Shown here in pieces: positions 6,502 through 11,142 of a stretch of 18,580 nt of DNA. Position 1 is the stretch's first letter. The number at the start of each line of letters is the position of its first letter. The stretch spans positions 1 through 18,580 of the forward strand of contig CAYHBX010000015.1 of NCBI GenBank assembly GCA_964355005.1, written 5' to 3'. A program made the position numbers and the translations under genes. The stretch is from JAUSKF01 sp964355005. GTDB lineage: Bacteria > Patescibacteriota > Minisyncoccia > UBA6257 > WO2-44-18. Under the pieces are notes generated by a model that saw only the letters and a program-made list of their open reading frames with translations, made no database searches and was not told where the DNA came from.

Positions 6502-6993
6502 ATGCGCAATAAAAACAAAAAAGATGAGAGCAGAATGAGCGATAAGGTGGTCGGTCGATCAGCCGATGAATGGTCTGAATTCCTGTGGAGCAAGGTACTG
6601 GCGGGCATTGTTGGATCTAAATCTAGGCAAGATGTCCAAAAATTTCTTGAAAGTATTTTGAGCGCCAGAGAAAGAAAATTTTTATTAAGACGATTGGCGA
6701 TATTGGCATTGCTTCGTTCCGGCAAGTCTTATAAAGAGATCGGGAGAATTCTTTGGGTTTCTCCGCAAACCGTCAGCGCCATTAAGAAGAACTTTTCTGG
6801 TAAAGCGGGGCAATATAAAAGTCATCGAAAGTTTAACTTGATGAAGAAGCGCGCAACCAGTCCGCCGCCGATTTCCAGCCCCGCTATAGATTTCATTTTT
6901 GCTTTTTTAAGCATTCCCGTTAAGGTATTTGAAGCTTTTTTGATCCCGGGTATAGGAGTGACGGGGGATCGATATTTCGATAAGTTTCGTTAA
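6502..6993 (+). CDS. TrpR/YerC-YecD-family transcriptional regulator with C-terminal extension
   Basis: A 163-residue DNA-binding protein of the Trp-repressor superfamily. Residues about 22-100 match the family core: helices around W-S-K-V-L-A-G-I-V, then L-S-A-R-E-R-K-F-L-L-R-R-L-A-I-L-A-L-L-R-S-G-K-S-Y-K-E-I, then the recognition helix V-S-P-Q-T-V-S-A-I-K-K-N-F (helix-turn-helix at about 77-97). E. coli TrpR is 108 residues and YerC-type proteins about 100. Here a basic linker (101-120) and a hydrophobic stretch (127-150) are added, ending at residue 163. It starts without a ribosome binding site, 7 nt after TATAAT. It lies between two palindromes sharing the core CTACTAYGCCATGGCATAGTAG split into half-sites, so it probably represses itself and perhaps the DGR target gene downstream. 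The ligand is unknown and tryptophan is not implied. Confidence 0.85.
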   Translation: MRNKNKKDESRMSDKVVGRSADEWSEFLWSKVLAGIVGSKSRQDVQKFLESILSARERKFLLRRLAILALLRSGKSYKEIGRILWVSPQTVSAIKKNFSGKAGQYKSHRKFNLMKKRATSPPPISSPAIDFIFAFLSIPVKVFEAFLIPGIGVTGDRYFDKFR

Positions 6994-7008
6994 CGCGTTG
7001 ATAACTTA

Positions 7009-7044
7009 ACCCCATCTACTACGCCATGGCATAGTAGATGAGGT
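7009..7044. promoter_or_regulatory. Second operator-like palindrome (site 2)
   Basis: The arms 7009-7026 and 7027-7044 are reverse complements except at two pairs (7022/7031 and 7012/7041). The centre GCCATGGCATAGTAG is the same as in site 1. It starts 16 nt after the TrpR-type stop codon and lies about 205 nt before the DGR target start. Its right side continues GGTAGATAGCGCAGCTG-ATG, which resembles the -10 and leader of site 1 in degraded form. Confidence 0.65.
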
Positions 7045-7228
7045 AGATAGCGCAGCTGATGGGGTGGATAGAACCGGTTGAGGGGGTGTGATGAGTGGTT
7101 GATGGGGCGCTTGGCGGCGCGGACTGATGTGGGCGGGGAAGGGGGCAGGGAAGGAAGCCGGCAAAGCCGCCGGGAGGCGGTGAAGGTTGGATTGTTGTCC
7201 GTCAGTCACAACGTACTGATTTTTGTGT
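7045..7228. other. G-rich intergenic stretch with a G-quadruplex motif
   Basis: No gene is supported here. The plus strand is strongly G-rich with loosely repeated TTGATGGGG-like units (about 7055-7110). It contains four close G-runs at 7131-7150 (3, 4, 5 and 3 Gs separated by 1-2 bases), a textbook G-quadruplex pattern on the non-template strand upstream of the DGR target gene. A possible 10-codon ORF (ATG 7059, TGA ending at 7091) carries one Trp codon, but there is no evidence it is translated. Confidence 0.4.
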
Positions 7229-7234
7229 TAAAAT
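7229..7234 (+). promoter_or_regulatory. Candidate -10 box of the DGR target gene
   Basis: TAAAAT, in the context TGTTAAAATAT that also occurs at the 5064 promoter, lies 15 nt before the ATG at 7250. No clear -35 box is seen at the expected spacing and no good ribosome binding site precedes the ATG. Confidence 0.45.
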
Positions 7235-7249
7235 ATCCTTGAGATATTT

Positions 7250-9100
7250 ATGAAAGAAAACCCCGAGTTTTTGAAGAAAAAATACGATCTGCATAACGCT
7301 CCGGAGGTGGAGGCGGCGGCGGAGCGTACCGAAAAAAGGCGCCGCCTTCGTGAAACTTCGGCGAGCCAAGCAGGCGAGCGGCTTTCGCGGGAACCGGAGG
7401 CCCGTATTCAAAATTACCTTGATCGTTTCAAGGAAATTGTGGAGCGCAAGAATCCGCGCGAGCGCCAGTGGGGGATGGAAGCGATCAAAGAGGTTCTTCA
7501 TAAGAAATATGTCATCAAATCAGAGGAAATACCGGAATCATATTGGGAAGCTCAAAAAAAGATCGCCCGCGAACAGGGGCGCGGAGATATAGAAATCACT
7601 CCGGAAATAAGGAGACAAGGGGCGGAAATTATCATTGCCGATCAGGAATCCAGTTTGGATAACTGGATTAATTACCTGGCTTCTGAAGACGCTCGTTTCT
7701 ATCCCGATTGGCTGAAATATTGGGCTACTCGGAGCGTTTTGGGAATGGGAGAGTATGATAAAGAAAAACAGCAGTTTACCAAACGCTCCAAGGGTACCAT
7801 TAAGCCCTTTCCGGGTTTGAATCGGGAGGCCTTGGCTTATGTGCTGGATGTTCTGGAAAAGAAATACGAAGGCGAGAAAATAGATCTTAACCAACTAGAC
7901 GAACAAGATCAGCGTACCTTGCAAGGACTTTTGCAGGGTGAGAACTTCGCGAAGCTGTATGCCTACGCGCTGGAAAAGTTTACTCCCGCCGGCAAGGAGG
8001 CGTTAGAAAATACGACCGGCCGTTGGGTGAAATATGGTCAAGGATCCGATCCTTTGCCGCTCGTGCAGTCTCTTCAAGGACACAATACCGGCTGGTGTAC
8101 CGCCACCAGCGAATCAATCGCCCGAGGTCAGCTCCAAGGAGGCGACTTTTACGTTTATTATTCTCTGGACCGCTCGGGACAGCCGTCTATTCCCCGAGCG
8201 GCTATTCTTATGCAAGGAGAACAAATCGATCAAGTGCGCGGCATTGCCGAGCAACAAAACTTGGATCCGTATATTGGCGATACAGTTAAAAAGAAGCTCC
8301 AGGAATTTCCCGATGGACCGAAATACGAAAAGAAGGTTAAAGATATGAAATTCTTGACCGCGATTGAAAAGAAAATGAACGAAGAGAAAGAATTATCCGG
8401 TCAGGAATTGAAATTCCTTTATGAAATAGACGGCCAGATTGAATATTTCGGCTACAATCCCGATCCGCGAATTGAAGAACTTCGCGGCCGCCGCAATCCC
8501 CAAGAAGATATGCCGGTGGTTTTTGAGTGTTCTGAAGATCAAATTGCCCATAACCTAAAAGAAATCGCCCCAGATACCAAGGCCTATGTCGGCTCATTAG
8601 CCCCGGGACTATTTGAAATTCTTCCGGAAAGCGTCGAGCATATCTATACCAAATTCCCAGAGGGGAAAATAGAGAAAATACCGGTTTCAATAGATAGAAC
8701 GCGTTCTGTTGAAGAAATGATCAGGGCCGGGCAATATGATTACGTAAATCCCGTCATCAACGGAAAAAATTTCAAAGTTGAGGAAAGCGGAGAAACCAAT
8801 CCCAAGGTTCTTGTGATCGGCTTTGGAGAATACATAAAATCTACCGAAGAAGTTTTGAAGAGATTAAATGAGCTTGGCCTTCGTCCGGCGCATTTTGAGG
8901 AGTTGGTGGCGGTCGGAGAAACGCGCCGCGAACTTCAGCGCAAATTTCCAATATTTGCTTTGGGTTCTGGCTGGCAGAGACCGGGCGGTTATCGTTTCAT
9001 TCCGTACCTTGACGACTGGGACGGCCAGCGCGAGCTGCTTCTGAACTCGTTCGAGAATGTCTGGTTTGAGGACTATCGTTTCGCTGCCGTTCGCAAGTAG
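7250..9100 (+). CDS. DGR target protein: unknown N-terminal domains plus C-terminal variable repeat
   Basis: A 616-residue protein with no signal peptide or transmembrane segment, so probably cytoplasmic. The N-terminal about 130 residues are very charged and helical. A middle domain contains H-N-T-G-W-C-T-A (278-285) followed by G-G-D-F-Y-V-Y-Y-S, a pattern I cannot assign to a function. The C-terminal 43 codons (574-616) are a variable repeat paired with the template at 9411-9540. Ten residues differ from the template-encoded sequence: 574, 579, 581, 583, 588, 592, 595, 597, 604 and 606. All arise from adenine substitutions. The ending Y-R-F-A-A-V-R-K resembles the last strand of C-type-lectin-fold DGR targets (family knowledge, not proven here). 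Such proteins present the variable side chains as a ligand-binding face. It ends at TAG, directly followed by a GC hairpin. Confidence 0.88.
   Translation: MKENPEFLKKKYDLHNAPEVEAAAERTEKRRRLRETSASQAGERLSREPEARIQNYLDRFKEIVERKNPRERQWGMEAIKEVLHKKYVIKSEEIPESYWEAQKKIAREQGRGDIEITPEIRRQGAEIIIADQESSLDNWINYLASEDARFYPDWLKYWATRSVLGMGEYDKEKQQFTKRSKGTIKPFPGLNREALAYVLDVLEKKYEGEKIDLNQLDEQDQRTLQGLLQGENFAKLYAYALEKFTPAGKEALENTTGRWVKYGQGSDPLPLVQSLQGHNTGWCTATSESIARGQLQGGDFYVYYSLDRSGQPSIPRAAILMQGEQIDQVRGIAEQQNLDPYIGDTVKKKLQEFPDGPKYEKKVKDMKFLTAIEKKMNEEKELSGQELKFLYEIDGQIEYFGYNPDPRIEELRGRRNPQEDMPVVFECSEDQIAHNLKEIAPDTKAYVGSLAPGLFEILPESVEHIYTKFPEGKIEKIPVSIDRTRSVEEMIRAGQYDYVNPVINGKNFKVEESGETNPKVLVIGFGEYIKSTEEVLKRLNELGLRPAHFEELVAVGETRRELQRKFPIFALGSGWQRPGGYRFIPYLDDWDGQRELLLNSFENVWFEDYRFAAVRK
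8969..9098 (+). repeat. DGR variable repeat (VR)
   Basis: 130 bp aligned without gaps to the template repeat 442 bp downstream. There are 15 mismatches, each at a position where the template has adenine (A to G seven times, A to T seven times, A to C once). All 94 non-adenine positions are identical. The last 29 bases before the terminal A/G difference (9068-9096) are invariant and contain an 18-base stretch without A, suitable as the initiation-of-mutagenic-homing region. Fourteen of the changes alter the protein, and only the last one (codon 616, AAA to AAG) is silent. Confidence 0.96.
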
Positions 9101-9117
9101 CCCGCCCGCAGGGCGGG
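9101..9117 (+). other. GC hairpin directly after the VR (candidate homing hairpin)
   Basis: CCCGCCC (9101-9107) and GGGCGGG (9111-9117) form a perfect 7-bp stem with loop GCA, immediately after the stop codon. In the Bordetella phage DGR a GC-rich hairpin a few bases after the VR increases homing efficiency. This one has the right place and size. No T-run follows, so it is not the terminator. Function is inferred. Confidence 0.6.
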
Positions 9118-9123
9118 TAAGTT

Positions 9124-9173
9124 GCCCTGCGGAGATCCGCCAGCAGGCGGATCGCAGCGGGGCTGTTTTGTTT
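9124..9173 (+). terminator. Terminator of the DGR target gene
   Basis: Nested stems CTGCG (9127-9131)/CGCAG (9153-9157) and ATCCGCC (9135-9141)/GGCGGAT (9146-9152) with loop AGCA are followed by TGTTTTGTTT. This would stop transcription between VR and TR, so the template RNA needs its own promoter or read-through. Confidence 0.78.
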
Positions 9174-9410
9174 CCGTTGATCTGATAATATTATTTCGGA
9201 TATTAGGCGAATCTGTCGGAGATCAAGGTTTCCGGCGGCCGAATTCCGGGATTGCGAAAGCCCCAACAGCATTCGCGAATCTCAAAAAATAAAATCTACT
9301 TGGTGCGGTTTGCTATCGCGCGAAGTCCTATTTACAGGATCGGGCGCGGAATTCGATTCAACCCGGAGAGTATTCAACGGGTGGTGGCGTGGGCGGCAGG
9401 CCGCATATTT
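9174..9410. other. Non-coding region leading to the template repeat
   Basis: No convincing gene. A frame open from a TTG at 9252 runs into the TR, but it has no start signal and is open only because the TR mirrors a coding sequence. GATAAT at 9184-9189 is a possible -10 box for the template RNA, though no -35 box is clear. There is no accessory (Avd) or reverse transcriptase gene. The region is probably promoter plus the 5' part of the template RNA. Confidence 0.45.
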
Positions 9411-9540
9411 AACTGGCAGAGACCGGACGGTAATCGTAACATTCCGTACCTTAACGACTGGGACGACCAGCGCAAGCTGAATCTGAACTCGTTCGAGAAT
9501 GACTGGAATGAGGACTATCGTTTCGCTGCCGTTCGCAAAT
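9411..9540 (+). repeat. DGR template repeat (TR), part of a non-coding RNA
   Basis: Copy of the VR in the same orientation, with 36 adenines in 130 bp, 15 of them substituted in the VR. Read in the VR frame it has eight AAC/AAT codons (numbers 1, 8, 10, 15, 24, 26, 30, 33), the codon type favoured in DGR templates because adenine changes cannot make a stop. Six of the eight are altered in the VR. In known DGRs the TR RNA is reverse-transcribed with errors at adenines and the cDNA replaces the VR. A strong terminator lies 13 nt after the TR end. No reverse transcriptase gene is adjacent. Confidence 0.95.
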
Positions 9541-9552
9541 GGTTTTATTTAA

Positions 9553-9580
9553 CAAAACAGCCGCTTACGCGGCTGTTTTG
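9553..9580. terminator. Bidirectional terminator between TR and rplS
   Basis: A perfect 12-bp stem (9553-9564 with 9569-9580: CAAAACAGCCGC and GCGGCTGTTTTG) around loop TTAC. Built-in A- and T-runs let it work in both directions. It ends the template RNA on the plus strand and contains the last codons and TAA stop of rplS on the minus strand. Confidence 0.88.
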
Positions 9581-9960
9581 ACTTCTTCTTTGGATTTGGC
9601 GGGTTTTTCTTTGACCGGTTCGGAGGTTGCGGTTTTTGTTCCGGTTCCGAGTTTCTGGCGAGTCTGCTTTTTAGACAACTCGCGGACGTAATAGAGTTTA
9701 GAGCGACCAACTTTTTTCGGAGAATTGATGATGTCTATTTTATCAATCCGAGGGGAATAGATCGGAAAGATTTTTTCCACGCCTACGCCGGCTACGGTCG
9801 CTCTGACAGTAAAGGTGGCGCCGGTTTCGCTCCCGTGTTTGCGGGCCAAAACTAGGCCTTCAAAGCGGGTCACGCGGTCCTTGTCGCCTTCTTTTACTTT
9901 TTCCCAAACCCGGACAGTCGCGCCGGATTTGATCTTGGCTAACACCTCCTTTGAAATCAT
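9565..9960 (-). CDS. rplS: 50S ribosomal protein L19
   Basis: Large-subunit protein at the 30S-50S interface. The 131-residue product starts M-I-S-K-E-V-L-A-K-I-K-S-G and contains the family blocks G-A-T-V-R-V, R-F-E-G-L-V-L-A-R-K-H-G, F-T-V-R, G-V-G-V-E-K-I-F-P-I-Y-S-P, and G-R-S-K-L-Y-Y-V-R. The usual length is about 115. The extra 20 or so residues are a Lys/Glu/Thr-rich tail (from about 108), likely disordered. An upstream in-frame start at 10026 is possible but would cross the promoter. The start at 9960 follows TATAAT by 7 nt and fits the family N-terminus. AAAGGAGGTG occurs inside codons 4-7, after the start, and is probably just Lys-Glu-Val coding. The gene stands alone, not in the usual rimM-trmD-rplS cluster. 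Confidence 0.96.
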   Translation of the reverse strand: MISKEVLAKIKSGATVRVWEKVKEGDKDRVTRFEGLVLARKHGSETGATFTVRATVAGVGVEKIFPIYSPRIDKIDIINSPKKVGRSKLYYVRELSKKQTRQKLGTGTKTATSEPVKEKPAKSKEEVKTAA

Positions 9961-9967
9961 GGGTAGA

Positions 9968-9996
9968 ATTATAGCGGATGCCGTTAAAAAAGGCAA
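9968..9996 (-). promoter_or_regulatory. Leaderless promoter of rplS
   Basis: -35 TTGCCT (9996-9991), a 17-nt spacer, -10 TATAAT (9973-9968), then 7 nt to the ATG (9960-9958). This is one of the best-formed leaderless promoters in the window. It is interleaved with the divergent promoter of the glycosyltransferase gene. Confidence 0.72.
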
Positions 9997-10005
9997 CTTT
10001 GAGGA

Positions 10006-10011
10006 TATAAT
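10006..10011 (+). promoter_or_regulatory. -10 box of the GT4-DUF4012 operon
   Basis: Consensus TATAAT with 9 nt to the ATG at 10021. A poor -35-like TTAAAA (9984-9989) lies 16 nt upstream. The transcript would be leaderless or nearly so. Confidence 0.5.
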
Positions 10012-10020
10012 GAAGTAGTT

Positions 10021-11142
10021 ATGCATACTTTAGTAGATTTACGGCTTTTGGGACGAGGCGGGACCTCGGGGATAGAAGAATACTCGCGGAATCTGATTGA
10101 AAACCTGATGGCAGCTGATCCGGCGGGTGATTATTCATTTTTTTACAATGGCTTCCGGAAGCAGCCGCTTGCCGGCCAATTATCGGAAGGGGCCATGAAA
10201 AGGGCCCGCCTGATAGATTGGAATATCCCCAATAAATTATTGGATCTATCCGGCCGGTTTTTTAATTTTCCGGAGATTGGCCGGCTTCTTAAGGCCGATC
10301 TTATTTTCAGCCCTCACTTTAATCTTTTGTCCGCCGGTAAAACGCCGCGCGTCATTACTTTTCACGATCTTTCTTTTTTGCATCATCCGTATTTTTTTTC
10401 CCGCCGGCAAAGATTTTGGCATTGGCTGCAGAATATCCGCGGGCAGGCGGAGGCGGCCAGCCATCTTATCGCCGTTTCCGAATTTACCAAGAGCGACCTA
10501 ATGGAATTTTTGGGAATTCCTTCTGAAAAGATATCCGTGATCTACCCCGGCATTTCGGATATTTTTCAAAACTCACTAACTCACCAATCCATTAACTCAT
10601 CGACCCGCCCCTACATTTTGTATCTTGGTACGGTAGAGCCTAGGAAGAATGTCCAGCTGATTATCCGCGCTTTCAATTTGCTCAAAGAAAAATCGGCATT
10701 CCGCGATTGGCAGCTGGTGATCGCCGGTCGTCTTGGGTGGTTGTATCAGGAAGTTTTGCGGGAAGCCCGGCGGTCGCTGTTTTCTTCCGACATCATTTTC
10801 AGGGGGGCGGTCGGGAGCGAAGAGCGGGTTTCGTTGTATAATTTAGCTGAAGTGTTCATCTACCCTTCTTTTTTCGAGGGATTTGGGTTTCCGCCGCTTG
10901 AAGCACAGGCCTCTGGTTGCCCGGCGATAGTTTCCGACCGGACTTCGTTGCCGGAAGTTCTTGGTGCTAGCGCTTTGTACGTGAATCCCTGGAAGGCGGG
11001 GGAGTTGGCCGAATCCGTGGAAAATTTAGTTATGAACACGGCGCTGAAGAATCGACTGGTAGCTGATGGCCTAATTAATGCGGCGCGTTTCCGTTGGGAG
11101 GATTCTGCCACCCAAACTCTCCAAGTATTTAACCAGCAATGA
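10021..11142 (+). CDS. Glycosyltransferase family 4 (GT-B fold)
   Basis: A 373-residue sugar transferase, probably acting on lipid-linked or surface glycan precursors at the inner face of the membrane. The N-terminal domain (1 to about 190) opens D-L-R-L-L-G-R-G-G-T-S-G-I-E-E-Y-S-R-N-L, typical of GT4 acceptor-side domains. The donor domain has Y-L-G-T-V-E-P-R-K-N (about 200-210) and the GT4 signature E286-G-F-G-F-P-P-L-E294, the E-x7-E motif that binds the nucleotide sugar. S-L-P-E-V-L-G follows at about 315. The exact donor and acceptor cannot be told from sequence. It has its own TATAAT box 9 nt before the ATG. It overlaps the following DUF4012 gene by ATGA, so the two are translationally coupled. 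Confidence 0.93.
   Translation: MHTLVDLRLLGRGGTSGIEEYSRNLIENLMAADPAGDYSFFYNGFRKQPLAGQLSEGAMKRARLIDWNIPNKLLDLSGRFFNFPEIGRLLKADLIFSPHFNLLSAGKTPRVITFHDLSFLHHPYFFSRRQRFWHWLQNIRGQAEAASHLIAVSEFTKSDLMEFLGIPSEKISVIYPGISDIFQNSLTHQSINSSTRPYILYLGTVEPRKNVQLIIRAFNLLKEKSAFRDWQLVIAGRLGWLYQEVLREARRSLFSSDIIFRGAVGSEERVSLYNLAEVFIYPSFFEGFGFPPLEAQASGCPAIVSDRTSLPEVLGASALYVNPWKAGELAESVENLVMNTALKNRLVADGLINAARFRWEDSATQTLQVFNQQ

Noticed and set aside
7006..7209. Pro/Ala-rich minus-strand ORF
   Set aside because: It is the complement of a G-rich non-coding stretch and overlaps the second operator. No start signals.
9252..9581. ORF through the template repeat, read as a truncated duplicate gene or pseudogene
   Set aside because: Adenine-only differences from the VR and AAC/AAT enrichment fit a DGR template. 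A decaying duplicate would show changes at all bases. The upstream part has no similarity to the target gene and no start signal.
9961..10026. N-terminal extension of L19 to 10026
   Set aside because: It would run through the rplS promoter. The family N-terminus begins at the ATG at 9960.
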